DNA of 64,000 nt from Luteimonas kalidii (GTDB taxonomy: Bacteria > Pseudomonadota > Gammaproteobacteria > Xanthomonadales > Xanthomonadaceae). The stretch spans positions 509,020-573,019 of the forward strand of contig NZ_JARXRO010000014.1 in the NCBI RefSeq assembly GCF_029887935.1, given 5' to 3'. The translations under genes were made by a program, and so were the position numbers. The notes below the pieces were generated by a model. The model searched no databases, had not been told where the DNA came from, and saw only the letters and a program-made list of their open reading frames with translations. Shown here in pieces: positions 52,945-62,516 of this stretch. Position 1 is the first letter of the stretch; each line of letters opens with the position of its first letter.

Positions 52945-55900
52945 ATGCGCCGCCTGCCGGTCAGCCTGGCGCTGTCGCTGCTGGTGCTGGCGGCCGGTGC
53001 GGCGACCGCGGGCGAGCCGGCCTTCTCGACGTCGTTCGAACGTGACGAACCCACGCCGACCCGGAATAGCGATGCCGGAGCGCGGGTACGGGTCGGCGCC
53101 GGCCCCGAGGCGCCCTACGCCGCCAAGGCCGGCGTGGGCTACAGCGGTCTGGCCGCGCTGCGCTACGAGGGCACCGGCGGCCGCACGCGACTGTTCGAGG
53201 TCGATATCCCGATACAGGCCGATACCCGCCTGTCGTGGATGGTGCTGCCGGAGATCGTCGACGGCAACACGGTCGCTTCCACCGGCGTCTCGCTCGATCT
53301 GGTGTTCGACGACGGCCGCCGCCTGTCCGAACTCGACGCGCACGACCAGCACGGCGCCGCCATCGGGGCGCAGGCGCAGGCCGACTCGAAAACGCTCTAC
53401 CCGCAGCAGTGGGCGCGCAAGGTGGTGCGGCTGGGCGAGGTGGCGGGCGTGCCAGGACGCCGCATCCGCGCGATCGAACTGGAGCTGGCGCCTGGCGACG
53501 GCGCCGCGGCTCGCGGCTGGATCGACGACATCGCGATCGAGACGGCGGCCCGCCCCGCCGCCGGACTCCGGCCCAGCGATCGCGTGCTCACCACCCGCGG
53601 CACCCAGTCCAACGGTACCTTCTCGCGCGGCAACAACATCCCGGCCACGGCGATGCCGCACGGCTTCAACTTCTGGGTCCCGGTCACCGATGCCGGTACG
53701 TTGTCCTGGCTGTACCGCTGGAACGAACACAACGGGCCCGACAACCGCCCGCGCCTGCAGGCCTTGTCGATCAGCCACCAGCCCAGCCCCTGGATGGGCG
53801 ACCGGCAGACCTTCCAGGTGATGCCGTCCGCGGCCACCGGCGTGCCCGACGCCGATCGCGAGCGGCGTGCGCTGTCGTTCTCGCACGATCGCGAACTCGC
53901 CCGCCCCCACACCTACCGCGTCGACTTCGACAACGGCATCCGCGCCGAACTCGCGCCCAGCGAACGCGCGGCGATCTTCCGTTTCCGATTCCCGCAGGGC
54001 GCGGACGCCAACCTGCTGTTCGACAACGTCGACGACCGCGGCGGGCTGACGCTCGACGCGCAGGCGCAGGCGCTGCATGGCTACACCGACACCCGCAGCG
54101 GCCTGTCCAACGGCGCCACCCGCATGTTCGTCTACGCGCGCTTCGACCAGCCCTGGCGCGACAGCGGCATGCTCGAGACCGGCCGGCCCACCGGCTACGT
54201 GAAGTTCGCGCCCGGCGCGGACGGCGAAGTGCGCATGCGTATCGCCACTTCGCTGGTCTCGGTTGAACAGGCGCGACGCAACCTGGACCTGGAGATCGGC
54301 GACGACGGCTTCGATGCGGTGCGCGCGCGGGCGCAGGACGCCTGGGATGCGCTGCTCGGCCGGGTGCGCGTGGAGGGCGCCAGCGACGACCAGCTCACGA
54401 CCGTCTATGCCAACCTGTATCGCCTGTTCCTGTATCCCAACGTCGCGCACGAAAACCTCGGCACGAACGAGCAACCGGACTGGCGGCACGCCGACCAGAA
54501 CAGCTGGTCGGAGGATGCACCCGGCGGCGATGCCACGCGCTCTTCTGCGCGCATCCTGCCCGGCAAGGTCTACGTCAACAACGGATTCTGGGACACGTTC
54601 CGCACCAGCTGGCCGGCGTACGCGCTGTTCGCGCCCACCCGCGCGGGCGAGATGGTCGACGGCTTCCTGCAGCAGTACCGCGACGGCGGCTGGGTGGCGC
54701 GCTGGTCTTCGCCCGGCTATGCCGACCTGATGGTGGGCACCAGTTCCGATGTCGCCTTCGCCGACGCCTGGCACAAGGGCGTGCGCGGATTCGATCCGCA
54801 CGAGGCCTACGAGGCCGCGCTGCGCAACGCCACCGTCGTGCCGCCGGTATCCAATGTGGGTCGCAAGGGGCTCGCGCAGTCGATGTACCGCGGCTACGCC
54901 GACGCTTCGGTGCACGAGGGGATGTCGTGGACGCTGGAAGGCGCGCTCAACGACTACGGCCTCGCCACGCTGGCCGAATCGCTGGCCGAGGACGACGAGG
55001 ATCCCGCGCGCGCGCGCCGCTACCGCGAGGAAGCGGCCTACTTCCGGGCGCGCGCGACGGACTACGTGCACGTGTACGACGCCGGCACCGGCTTCTTTCG
55101 CGGCCGCGACGCCGGTGGCGTCTGGCGCGAACCGGCGGCGCGGTTCGATCCGCGCGTCTGGGGCCACGACTACACCGAGTCCAACGCCTGGACCTTCGCG
55201 TTCACCGTGCCGCACGATGCCGAAGGCCTGGCATCGCTGATGGGCGGACGCGCGGCATTGGCGCGGCGACTGGATGAATTCTTCGCCACCCCGGAAACCG
55301 CGGAGGAGCGCTTCGCCGGCAGCTACGGCCGCGTGATCCACGAAATGACCGAGGCGCGCGACGTGCGCATGGGCATGTACGCGCACAGCAACCAGCCATC
55401 GCACCACATTCCGTGGATGTACGTGGCCGCCGGGCAGCCGTGGAAGGCCCAGCAGATCTCGCGCGAGGTGATGCAGCGGCTGTACCTGGGCAGCGAGATC
55501 GGCCAGGGCTATCCGGGCGACGAGGACAACGGCGAGATGTCGGCCTGGTACCTGTTCTCGATGCTGGGCCTGTACCCGCTGCGCATGGGCGCGCCGGAAT
55601 ACGTGATCGGCTCGCCCGCGTTCGATCGCGTCGACGTGCGGCTCGACAACGGTCGCACGCTCAGCGTGCTCGCGCGCAACAATGGGCCCGGGAACGTCTA
55701 CGTGCAGTCGCTCACGCTGAACGGCCGGCCGTGGGACAAGGCAAGGCTGCGGCACGCGGAGATCGCCGACGGCGGCACCCTCGAATTCACCATGGGGCCC
55801 ACACCCTCCGCCTGGGGCAGCGGCGATGATGCGCTGCCGCCGTCGCTGACGCAGGCGGGTCACAAGCCGGAGCAACGCGTCGATCGCAGCGGCAGCGGAC

Positions 55901-56298
55901 GCGTACGCATCGAGGGCGCGGACACGCGCGCCGACGCGCTGGTCGACGACGATGCCGCGACCTCGTTGTCGCTGCCGGCCGGTGCCGTGGTGGTCGCGCG
56001 CTTCGATGCGCCCACCCCCATCGCCCACTACACGCTCACCAGCGGGGCCGAGCCCCTGCCGGCCATCGGCTGGGTGCTCGAAGGCCGCACCGGGTCCGGC
56101 GCGTGGACGACACTGGACGAGCGCGGCCACGAGGCGTTCCGCTGGGCACGCCAGTTGCGGCCGTTCCGGGTCGCGTCGCCGGGCGCCTACAGCGAGTACC
56201 GGCTGCGCTTCACCTCGGACACCATGGTGGATCTGGCGGAGCTCGAACTGCAGCAGTCGCGGCCGGCGGAGGTGCGAGCATCCGCGTCCGCGCGCTGA
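52945..56298 (+). CDS. GH92 family alpha-mannosidase (second copy), multidomain
   Basis: 1117-residue exported enzyme. Signal peptide 1-23 (LSLLVLAAGAATAG), an N-terminal beta-sandwich CBM-like domain (about 27-200), the GH92 domain (about 210-960) and a C-terminal discoidin-like beta domain (about 985-1110). Landmarks are GTQSNGTFSRGNNIPATAMP, NGFWDTFRTSWPAYALF, HSNQPSHHIPWMY and GDEDNGEMSAWYLFSMLGLYP. The SHH motif differs from the NEPD motif of the first copy, so substrate linkage probably differs. ATG at 52945 begins 4 bp after the epimerase stop; a GTG at 52933 is possible. It is the last gene of the receptor-halogenase-epimerase-GH92 series. Confidence 0.92.
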   Translation: MRRLPVSLALSLLVLAAGAATAGEPAFSTSFERDEPTPTRNSDAGARVRVGAGPEAPYAAKAGVGYSGLAALRYEGTGGRTRLFEVDIPIQADTRLSWMVLPEIVDGNTVASTGVSLDLVFDDGRRLSELDAHDQHGAAIGAQAQADSKTLYPQQWARKVVRLGEVAGVPGRRIRAIELELAPGDGAAARGWIDDIAIETAARPAAGLRPSDRVLTTRGTQSNGTFSRGNNIPATAMPHGFNFWVPVTDAGTLSWLYRWNEHNGPDNRPRLQALSISHQPSPWMGDRQTFQVMPSAATGVPDADRERRALSFSHDRELARPHTYRVDFDNGIRAELAPSERAAIFRFRFPQGADANLLFDNVDDRGGLTLDAQAQALHGYTDTRSGLSNGATRMFVYARFDQPWRDSGMLETGRPTGYVKFAPGADGEVRMRIATSLVSVEQARRNLDLEIGDDGFDAVRARAQDAWDALLGRVRVEGASDDQLTTVYANLYRLFLYPNVAHENLGTNEQPDWRHADQNSWSEDAPGGDATRSSARILPGKVYVNNGFWDTFRTSWPAYALFAPTRAGEMVDGFLQQYRDGGWVARWSSPGYADLMVGTSSDVAFADAWHKGVRGFDPHEAYEAALRNATVVPPVSNVGRKGLAQSMYRGYADASVHEGMSWTLEGALNDYGLATLAESLAEDDEDPARARRYREEAAYFRARATDYVHVYDAGTGFFRGRDAGGVWREPAARFDPRVWGHDYTESNAWTFAFTVPHDAEGLASLMGGRAALARRLDEFFATPETAEERFAGSYGRVIHEMTEARDVRMGMYAHSNQPSHHIPWMYVAAGQPWKAQQISREVMQRLYLGSEIGQGYPGDEDNGEMSAWYLFSMLGLYPLRMGAPEYVIGSPAFDRVDVRLDNGRTLSVLARNNGPGNVYVQSLTLNGRPWDKARLRHAEIADGGTLEFTMGPTPSAWGSGDDALPPSLTQAGHKPEQRVDRSGSGRVRIEGADTRADALVDDDAATSLSLPAGAVVVARFDAPTPIAHYTLTSGAEPLPAIGWVLEGRTGSGAWTTLDERGHEAFRWARQLRPFRVASPGAYSEYRLRFTSDTMVDLAELELQQSRPAEVRASASAR

Positions 56299-56397
56299 TC
56301 CGCATGCGGCCCGGTCGCTTCGCTCGTGCGCGCGGACCGGGAGCCGGGGGGCGTGGGCGCCGTGCGGACGACGGGCGTGGCCCGGTGGCGCGCTCGC

Positions 56398-56441
56398 GAT
56401 GCGGGGATCAGCCCTCTAAGATGCGGGGATCAGCCCTCTAA
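56398..56441. repeat. Perfect 22-bp tandem duplication
   Basis: GATGCGGGGATCAGCCCTCTAA occurs twice in direct succession (56398-56419, 56420-56441) in the gap between the GH92 stop and the lolD stop. The copies are identical, so the duplication is recent. It marks the edge between the sugar locus and the conserved lol-sdh block. Confidence 0.9.
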
Positions 56442-56475
56442 AGAGCGTCCGCTTCGTCCTGCACGCAGGAACGGA

Positions 56476-57213
56476 TCAGACCGCGTCGCGCGCCACTTCG
56501 CGCAGCCTGCCTTCGTGCAGTTCCACCACCCGGTCCAGCCGTCGCGCCAGGCGACGGTCGTGCGTCACCAGGACCAGGCTGGTGCGCTGGGCGCGGTTGA
56601 GATCAAGCATCAGCGCGAACACGGTCTCGGCGGTCTTCTCGTCGAGGTTGCCGGTCGGCTCGTCGCCCAGTACGCAGGCCGGGCGGTTGACCAGCGCGCG
56701 CGCCACCGCCGCGCGCTGCCGTTCGCCGCCCGACAGTTCGCCCGGCTTGTGCTCGAGCCGGTGGCCGAGGCCGACCGACTCCAGCAGCGTCCGCGCGCGC
56801 GAGGACGCATCGCCCATCGCGCTGCCGGCCAGCAGCACCGGCAGCATCACGTTTTCCAGCGCGGTGAACTCCGGCAGCAGGTGGTGAAACTGGTAGACGA
56901 AGCCGAGCGCGCGGTTGCGCAGCACCCCGCGCGCCGCGTCCGACAGCGCGCTCATCTTCTGCCCGGCGACGTAGACCTCGCCGGCGGTCGGGGTGTCGAG
57001 GCCCCCGAGCAGGTGCAGCAGGGTGCTCTTTCCCGCGCCCGACGCGCCGAGGATCGCCACCGTTTCGCCCGGCGTCACCGCGAAGTCCAGGCCGTCGAAC
57101 ACCGGCGTGCGCATGCTGCCCTCGGCGTAGGTCTTGCCGAGCGCGTCGGCGCGGATGACGTGCTCCGGCATCACGTCGTCGGCCGCCTGGCGCTGGCGCA
57201 TCGCTTCACTCAT
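56476..57213 (-). CDS. lolD: Lipoprotein-releasing system ATPase LolD
   Basis: ATPase that powers release of outer-membrane lipoproteins from the inner membrane to LolA. 245 residues with Walker [10 protein letters not shown], the Q-loop region [21 protein letters not shown] typical of LolD, signature LSGGERQR, Walker B and H-loop VLVTHD. ATG at 57213 overlaps the permease stop by 8 bp. Gene order lolC-lolD in one transcript is conserved. Confidence 0.95.
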   Translation of the reverse strand: MSEAMRQRQAADDVMPEHVIRADALGKTYAEGSMRTPVFDGLDFAVTPGETVAILGASGAGKSTLLHLLGGLDTPTAGEVYVAGQKMSALSDAARGVLRNRALGFVYQFHHLLPEFTALENVMLPVLLAGSAMGDASSRARTLLESVGLGHRLEHKPGELSGGERQRAAVARALVNRPACVLGDEPTGNLDEKTAETVFALMLDLNRAQRTSLVLVTHDRRLARRLDRVVELHEGRLREVARDAV

Positions 57214-58459
57214 ACCGCAGTGCCTCCGCCGGCGCGGTGCGCGCCGCGCGCCAGGCCGGATAGATCGTGGCCATGAACGCCAGCAGCAGCGCCACCAGGG
57301 CGATGACCACCACGTCGCCGGGCTGCAGGTCGATCGGCAGGCCGGTCACGTAATACACGTCCTCGGGCATCAGCACCACGTCGAAGGCGCGCTCGATCGC
57401 GCGCAGGATGTGCTCCAGGTTGAAGGTCAGCAGCAGCCCGCCGACCACGCCCAGCACCGTGCCGATGACGCCGATCAGCGTGCCCTGGACCACGAACACA
57501 GCCATCACTCCGCGCGGCGTGAGCCCCAGCGTGCGCAGGATGGCGATGTCGGCGAGCTTGTCGGTCACCAGCATCACCTGCGAATTGAGCAGCGAGAACG
57601 CGCCCATCAGGATGATCAGCGACAGCAGGATCCCGATCATGGTCTTCTCGAGCTTCAGCGCCCGGAACATGTTGGCGTTCTCCATGCTCCAGTCGCTGAC
57701 CAGGTAGTAGCTGCGGTTCTCGCGCGCCAGCGCCTCGGCCAGGTCGCGGGCCACGTCCCAGGCCTGGTCCATGTCGTGCAGTTTCAGGCGCACGCCGGTG
57801 ACGCCCTCGCCCATGCGCATCACGCGCTGCGCGTCGGCCATGTGGACCACGGCCAGGCGGCGGTCGAAATCCTGGTAGCCGGCCTCGAAGATACCGCTGA
57901 CGGTGAAGCGCTTGAGTTGCGGCACCGCCCCCATCGGCGTGACCTGGAAATCGGTGGTGACGATCACCCTGTCGCCCACGCGCGCGCCGAGCCACTGCGC
58001 CAGTTCCTTGCCCAGCACGATGTTGAACTCGCCCGGCACCAGGTCCGACAGCTGGCCCTGGACCATCCATGCCGCGAGCTCCGACACCTGCGACTCGTCC
58101 TCCGGCACCACGCCGCGGATCGCGGCCGGTTCCTGGCGGCTGGCGCGAAGCAGCGCCTGGGTATCGATGTAGGGCGCCGCGCCGGACACGCGCGGATCGC
58201 GCTTGGCGACGTCGATCGCGTGCTGCCAGCCGAGCATCGCCTCGCCCTGCGCGCTGACGGTGGCGTGGGCCACCATGCCCAGCATGCGGTCCTTGATCTC
58301 GCGCTGGAACCCGCTCATCACCGCCAGGGTGGTGATCAGCACCATCACGCCGATCGCGATGCCCAGGATCGAGGCCAGCGAGACGAAGGAGATGAAGCCG
58401 TTGCGGCGCTTGGCGCGCAGGTAGCGCAGGCCGATGGCGACGGGAACCGGTTTGAACAT
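57206..58459 (-). CDS. lolC: Lipoprotein-releasing ABC transporter permease LolC/LolE
   Basis: 417-residue MacB-FtsX-type permease. One N-terminal helix (about 25-47, [21 protein letters not shown]) is followed by a large periplasmic domain (about 50-265) and three C-terminal helices (about 272-300, 320-345, 378-398). The family start [18 protein letters not shown] and end [18 protein letters not shown] are present. Only one such permease is seen next to lolD, so it may act as a homodimer (LolF type), or a second gene lies elsewhere. Downstream of ygfX on the same strand. Confidence 0.93.
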   Translation of the reverse strand: MFKPVPVAIGLRYLRAKRRNGFISFVSLASILGIAIGVMVLITTLAVMSGFQREIKDRMLGMVAHATVSAQGEAMLGWQHAIDVAKRDPRVSGAAPYIDTQALLRASRQEPAAIRGVVPEDESQVSELAAWMVQGQLSDLVPGEFNIVLGKELAQWLGARVGDRVIVTTDFQVTPMGAVPQLKRFTVSGIFEAGYQDFDRRLAVVHMADAQRVMRMGEGVTGVRLKLHDMDQAWDVARDLAEALARENRSYYLVSDWSMENANMFRALKLEKTMIGILLSLIILMGAFSLLNSQVMLVTDKLADIAILRTLGLTPRGVMAVFVVQGTLIGVIGTVLGVVGGLLLTFNLEHILRAIERAFDVVLMPEDVYYVTGLPIDLQPGDVVVIALVALLLAFMATIYPAWRAARTAPAEALRYE

Positions 58460-58586
58460 GGGCCCGGCAGCTCAGCCGGCGCGCGCGGTGCGGATGGCAT
58501 GCGGCGCGCGCGGAGGCGCGGACATGCATGGCGTTGAACGCAGGGGTGTCGCCATGGGCGGCATCGGACCGGTCGTCGGGAACGCG

Positions 58587-59063
58587 CTATGGTGCCATCG
58601 AAGGCCCCCGGCGCGCAGCCCGCGGGGCCGGCGCGGCCAGTCGCAGTTCACGTCGTCGCGCAGGCGGCAGGGTGTCGGGCCACCAGGCCAGCCGCCGGCG
58701 CCGGCCGCGCACGTCCCGCCACGCCGCGAACGCCAGTGGCCCGCGCCACTGCAGCGCGAAGTCCCCGACCGGTTCGCCGTCCACCTCGACCCGGTCCGCG
58801 TCGCCCGCCAGAACAAGGCTGCACGCCGGGCGCCTCCACTCGCGGCGCGCCAGCCAGAGCGCGTAGCCGACAGCCGACAGCGCGAGCGGCCATGCCACCG
58901 GCGGCGGCATCTCGGATACCAGCACGGCCGCCGCCGCCAGCGGCCCGCAGGCGACCAGCCAGGCACACCACCATCGCGAGGGCCGCCAGTCGATCCGGAC
59001 GACGGTCGCGTCAGCGCGGCGGGAGTGCGCGGATGCGCTGGACGAGTGCGTCGAGTTCGGCAT
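58587..59063 (-). CDS. YgfX/CptA-like inner-membrane protein
   Basis: 158-residue protein with two hydrophobic helices (about 33-50 and 55-72), then a soluble domain with [14 protein letters not shown] and [21 protein letters not shown], the pattern of the YgfX family (also called CptA, a proposed toxin). In enterobacteria YgfX is encoded with SdhE, as here. The only usable start in frame is ATG at 59063, which gives a 53-bp overlap with sdhE; the first ~18 residues therefore repeat sdhE DNA in another frame. Function in this organism is unproven. Confidence 0.75.
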   Translation of the reverse strand: MPNSTHSSSASAHSRRADATVVRIDWRPSRWWCAWLVACGPLAAAAVLVSEMPPPVAWPLALSAVGYALWLARREWRRPACSLVLAGDADRVEVDGEPVGDFALQWRGPLAFAAWRDVRGRRRRLAWWPDTLPPARRRELRLAAPAPRAARRGPSMAP

Positions 59064-59274
59064 CGGTGGCGGCCTCGTGCCCCATGAACCAGTGCCAGAG
59101 CCTATCGTCCTCGCAGTCCAGCAGGCGTAGGAAAACCCCGCGTTCGGCGTCGGAGGCCTGCGGCCATGCGTGGTCCAGCCAGCGTTCGAACAGCTGGTCC
59201 AGCTCGCGCATGCCGCGCCGGCAGCGCCAGCGCAGCCGGCGCAGGTCGGCCTCTTCGCCGGCGTTCATCGCCAT
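59011..59274 (-). CDS. sdhE: Succinate dehydrogenase flavin-assembly factor SdhE
   Basis: 87-residue protein of the SdhE/YgfY/SDHAF2 family that promotes covalent FAD attachment to SdhA. The conserved RGMRE motif (R20, G21, E24 in [12 protein letters not shown]) and [12 protein letters not shown] match the family. ATG at 59274 or 59268 (MNAGEEADL) are both possible. It follows sdhB by 160 bp, a gap that contains a hairpin repeat, and overlaps ygfX. Confidence 0.92.
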   Translation of the reverse strand: MAMNAGEEADLRRLRWRCRRGMRELDQLFERWLDHAWPQASDAERGVFLRLLDCEDDRLWHWFMGHEAATDAELDALVQRIRALPPR

Positions 59275-59352
59275 GGTTCCATTGCCGCGGGTGTGCGCAT
59301 GTGCGCCATCGATCCCTGGATACGCGGGACGTCGCTCGCAAACGTCCATGGG

Positions 59353-59370
59353 TCCCCGCCTTCGCGGGGA
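59353..59370. repeat. Hairpin repeat between sdhB and sdhE
   Basis: TCCCCGC-CTTC-GCGGGGA followed by TGACGG, preceded by CATGGG. This GGTCCCCGCCTTCGCGGGGA-type element is a common dispersed intergenic repeat in many proteobacteria. In the sdh transcript it could stabilise mRNA or partly terminate it. Confidence 0.65.
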
Positions 59371-59434
59371 TGACGGTCGTGAAGGGCCATCCAGACGCTC
59401 GACCGGACGGCCACGCATGCCGAGCGCCGAGCGA

Positions 59435-60220
59435 TCAGCCCCGTCGCGCCAGCATCAGCTGCTTGATCTGGCCGATCGCCTTGGCGGGGTTCAGGCCCTT
59501 CGGGCAGGTCCGCGCGCAGTTCATGATCGTGTGGCAGCGGTAGAGCTTGAACGGGTCCTCGAGGTCGTCGAGGCGCGCGCCGGTGTCCTCGTCGCGGCTG
59601 TCGATGATCCAACGGTAGGCCTGCAGCAGCACCGCCGGTCCGAGGTAGCGCTCGCCGTTCCACCAGTAGCTGGGGCAGCTGGTGGTGCAGCAGGCGCACA
59701 GGATGCATTCGTACAGGCCATCGAGCTTGGCGCGGTCTTCCTTCGACTGCAGGCGCTCGCGATCCGGCGGTGCCGCGCTCTGGGTGCGGATCCAGGGCTG
59801 GATCGAGGCGTATTGCGCGTAGAAATGCGTCAGGTCGGGCACCAGGTCCTTCACCACCGGCATGTGCGGCAGCGGATAGACCGGCACTTCGTCCTTCTGG
59901 CAGTCCTCGATCGCGCGCGTGCAGGCCAGCGTGTTGGTGCCGTCGATGTTCATCGCGCACGAACCGCAGATGCCCTCGCGGCAGGACCGGCGGAAGGTGA
60001 GCGACGGGTCGATCTCGTTCTTGATCTTGATCAGCGCGTCGAGAACCATCGGCCCGCACTTGTCCAGGTCCACCTCGTAGGTGTCGGTGCGCGGATTCTC
60101 GTCATCGTCCGGGCTCCAGCGGTAGACCTTGAAGGTGCGCACGCGCTTGCTGCCCGAGGGCGCGGAGAAATGCCGGCCCTTGTGGACCTGGGAGTTCTTG
60201 GGAAGGGTGAATTCGGCCAT
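59435..60220 (-). CDS. sdhB: Succinate dehydrogenase iron-sulfur subunit SdhB
   Basis: Electron-transfer subunit of respiratory complex II, 261 residues. [2Fe-2S] ligands lie in [10 protein letters not shown] and LACT; [4Fe-4S] and [3Fe-4S] ligands lie in [13 protein letters not shown] and [11 protein letters not shown]. The usual N-terminal strand FKVYRWSPD is present. It follows sdhA after 72 bp, which hold a REP-type palindrome. The gene order on the minus strand is sdhC-sdhD-sdhA-sdhB. Confidence 0.97.
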   Translation of the reverse strand: MAEFTLPKNSQVHKGRHFSAPSGSKRVRTFKVYRWSPDDDENPRTDTYEVDLDKCGPMVLDALIKIKNEIDPSLTFRRSCREGICGSCAMNIDGTNTLACTRAIEDCQKDEVPVYPLPHMPVVKDLVPDLTHFYAQYASIQPWIRTQSAAPPDRERLQSKEDRAKLDGLYECILCACCTTSCPSYWWNGERYLGPAVLLQAYRWIIDSRDEDTGARLDDLEDPFKLYRCHTIMNCARTCPKGLNPAKAIGQIKQLMLARRG

Positions 60221-60236
60221 CTCTCGGATTCCTGCA

Positions 60237-60289
60237 TGTAGGAGCGGGCCATGCCCGCGACACCTGTCGCGCCCGGGGGCGCCCCTACA
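60237..60289. repeat. REP-type palindrome between sdhA and sdhB
   Basis: Ends are TGTAGGAGCG and CGCCCCTACA; the inside has GCGGGCCATGCCCGC and the perfect hairpin CGCGACA-CC-TGTCGCG. TGTAGGAGCGG-type REP palindromes are typical of Xanthomonadaceae and Pseudomonas genomes. Its place inside the sdh operon may separate stability or expression of sdhCDA and sdhB. Confidence 0.7.
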
Positions 60290-60292
60290 GGG

Positions 60293-62083
60293 TCAGTAAA
60301 CGCGCGCCTTGGGCGGCACGACCTCGACCTCGTCGTCGAGCGTGTACATATGCACCGGGCGGTAGTCGATGCGGGTGTTGCCGGCCTCGTCCGCCCAGCA
60401 CAGCGTGTGCTTGTGCCAGGTGGCGTCGTCTCGGTCGGGGAAATCCTCGCGCGCATGCGCGCCGCGCGATTCCTTGCGGTTCTCGGCCGACACGATCGTG
60501 GTCAGCGCCTGGCCCAGCAGGTTCTGCAGTTCCAGCGTCTCGATCAGGTCCGAGTTCCACACCAGCGAGCGGTCGCTGATCTTCACGTCGGCGAAGGAGT
60601 CGTGGATCTCGCGCACCTGGCGCACGCCCTCTTCCAGCGTTTCCCGGGTGCGGAACACGGCGGCATGGTCCTGCATCGAGCGCTGCATGCGGTCGCGGAT
60701 CACCGCCGTCGGCGTGCTGCCGTTGGCGTGGCGCAGCCGGTCGAGGTTGGCGACGGCCTTGTCGGTGGCATCACCAGCCAGGCGCTTGTGGCCCTGGCCC
60801 GGCCTGATGGTCTCGGCGCAGCGGTTGGCTACGGCCCGGCCGAATACCACCAGGTCGAGCAGCGAGTTGGAGCCCAGCCGGTTGGCGCCGTGCACCGACA
60901 CGCAGGCGGCCTCGCCGATGGCGTACAGCCCCGGCACCACGGCATCCGGATTGCCGTCCTTCAGCTGCACCACTTCTCCGTGGTAGTTGGTCGGAATGCC
61001 GCCCATGTTGTAGTGCACGGTGGGCAGCACCGGGATCGGCTGCTTCTCCACGTCCACGCCAGCGAAGATCCGCGCGCTCTCGGCGATGCCCGGCAGCTTC
61101 TCGTGGATGTCCTTCGGGTCGAGGTGGGTCAGGTCGAGGTGGATGTGGTCCTTGTGTTCGCCGACGCCGCGGCCTTCGCGGATCTCGATCGTCATCGAGC
61201 GGCTGACCACGTCGCGCGAGGCCAGATCCTTCGCGTTCGGCGCATAGCGCTCCATGAAGCGCTCGCCGTTGCTGTTGCGCAGGATGCCGCCTTCGCCGCG
61301 CACGCCCTCGGTGATCAGGCAGCCGGCGCCGTAGATGCCGGTCGGGTGGAACTGCACGAACTCCATGTCCTGCAGGCCCAGTCCCGCGCGCAGCGCCATG
61401 CCGCCACCATCGCCGGTGCAGGTATGCGCCGAGGTCGCCGAGAAGTAGGCGCGGCCATAGCCGCCCGTCGCCAGCACCACGCCATGCGCGCGGAACAGGT
61501 GCAGCGTGCCCTCGGCCATGTCGATGGCCAGCACGCCCCTGCAGGCGCCATCGGCGTCCATGATCAGGTCGAGCGCGAAGTACTCGATGAAAAAGCGCGC
61601 GTCGTGCTTGAGCGACTGCTGGTAGAGCGTATGCAGGATCGCGTGGCCGGTGCGGTCGGCGGCGGCGCAGGTGCGCTGCGCGATGCCCTTGCCGTAGTGC
61701 GTGGTCATGCCGCCGAACGGGCGCTGGTAGATCTTGCCCTCTTCGGTGCGCGAGAACGGCACGCCCTGGTGCTCGAGCTCGATGATCGCCGGGATCGCCT
61801 CGCGGCACATGTACTGGATGGCGTCCTGGTCGCCCAGCCAGTCCGAACCCTTGATGGTGTCGTAGAAGTGGAAGCGCCAGTCGTCCTCGCCCATGTTGCC
61901 CAGCGCCGCCGAGATGCCGCCCTGCGCGGCGACGGTGTGCGAGCGGGTCGGGAAGACCTTGGTCAGGCACGCGGTCTGCAGGCCCTTGTGCGCCAGGCCG
62001 AAGGTGGCGCGCAGGCCGGCGCCTCCGGCGCCGACGACGATCATGTCGTAATGGTGTTCGGTGATCTTGTAGGCGGTGGTCAT
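60293..62083 (-). CDS. sdhA: Succinate dehydrogenase flavoprotein subunit SdhA
   Basis: Catalytic subunit that oxidises succinate to fumarate, 596 residues. FAD-binding [11 protein letters not shown], covalent-FAD histidine H49 in [11 protein letters not shown], substrate-site [11 protein letters not shown] and [10 protein letters not shown], and the second FAD segment [17 protein letters not shown] are all visible. ATG at 62083 lies 22 bp after the sdhD stop. SdhE, encoded downstream, would help attach its FAD. Confidence 0.98.
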   Translation of the reverse strand: MTTAYKITEHHYDMIVVGAGGAGLRATFGLAHKGLQTACLTKVFPTRSHTVAAQGGISAALGNMGEDDWRFHFYDTIKGSDWLGDQDAIQYMCREAIPAIIELEHQGVPFSRTEEGKIYQRPFGGMTTHYGKGIAQRTCAAADRTGHAILHTLYQQSLKHDARFFIEYFALDLIMDADGACRGVLAIDMAEGTLHLFRAHGVVLATGGYGRAYFSATSAHTCTGDGGGMALRAGLGLQDMEFVQFHPTGIYGAGCLITEGVRGEGGILRNSNGERFMERYAPNAKDLASRDVVSRSMTIEIREGRGVGEHKDHIHLDLTHLDPKDIHEKLPGIAESARIFAGVDVEKQPIPVLPTVHYNMGGIPTNYHGEVVQLKDGNPDAVVPGLYAIGEAACVSVHGANRLGSNSLLDLVVFGRAVANRCAETIRPGQGHKRLAGDATDKAVANLDRLRHANGSTPTAVIRDRMQRSMQDHAAVFRTRETLEEGVRQVREIHDSFADVKISDRSLVWNSDLIETLELQNLLGQALTTIVSAENRKESRGAHAREDFPDRDDATWHKHTLCWADEAGNTRIDYRPVHMYTLDDEVEVVPPKARVY

Positions 62084-62105
62084 GAAAGGCTCGTTGGGAA
62101 GCGGC

Positions 62106-62516
62106 TCAGCCCAGCATCGCGATGCGGGCGATCGCGTACAGCGACGCGAGGGCGCCGACGGCGCAGGCGAAGGTCACGAGCAGCTGCAGCGTGATCTCGA
62201 GGGCGCGCTGGTGAACGTAGTCCTCGATGATCACCTGCAGGCCCAGCTTGGCGTGCCAGAACAGCGCGATGGCGAACACGGCGAACAGGATCGCGGTCCA
62301 CGGCCGCGACAGCGTGGCGTAGACGGTGGCCAGGTCCGCGCCGACCAGCGACAGCAGCGTGCCGATGAACCAGGCCACCAGCGGCACCAGGGCCACGGCG
62401 GTGACGCGCTGCCACCAGAAATGGCCGGTGCCGGTCTTGCCCGAGCCCAGGCCGCGCGCGCGCGCGATCGGTGTGCGGTAGTCCGGCGGCGTGGACGCGT
62501 TCGGATCGCTGCTCAT
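62106..62516 (-). CDS. sdhD: Succinate dehydrogenase membrane anchor SdhD
   Basis: 136 residues with three membrane helices (about 36-58, 70-90, 103-128). [17 protein letters not shown] carries H88, the probable heme b ligand, and D99-Y100, equivalent to the quinone-site Asp/Tyr of E. coli SdhD. ATG at 62516 overlaps the sdhC stop (ATGA). An N-terminal extension of about 25 polar residues is longer than in E. coli. Confidence 0.93.
   Translation of the reverse strand: MSSDPNASTPPDYRTPIARARGLGSGKTGTGHFWWQRVTAVALVPLVAWFIGTLLSLVGADLATVYATLSRPWTAILFAVFAIALFWHAKLGLQVIIEDYVHQRALEITLQLLVTFACAVGALASLYAIARIAMLG

Noticed and set aside
38526-56298. Reading the mannoside locus as a genomic island from a distant donor
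   Set aside because: Base composition and codon use look like the flanking genes, and I see no integrase, tRNA or transposase; only a 22-bp duplication marks one edge.
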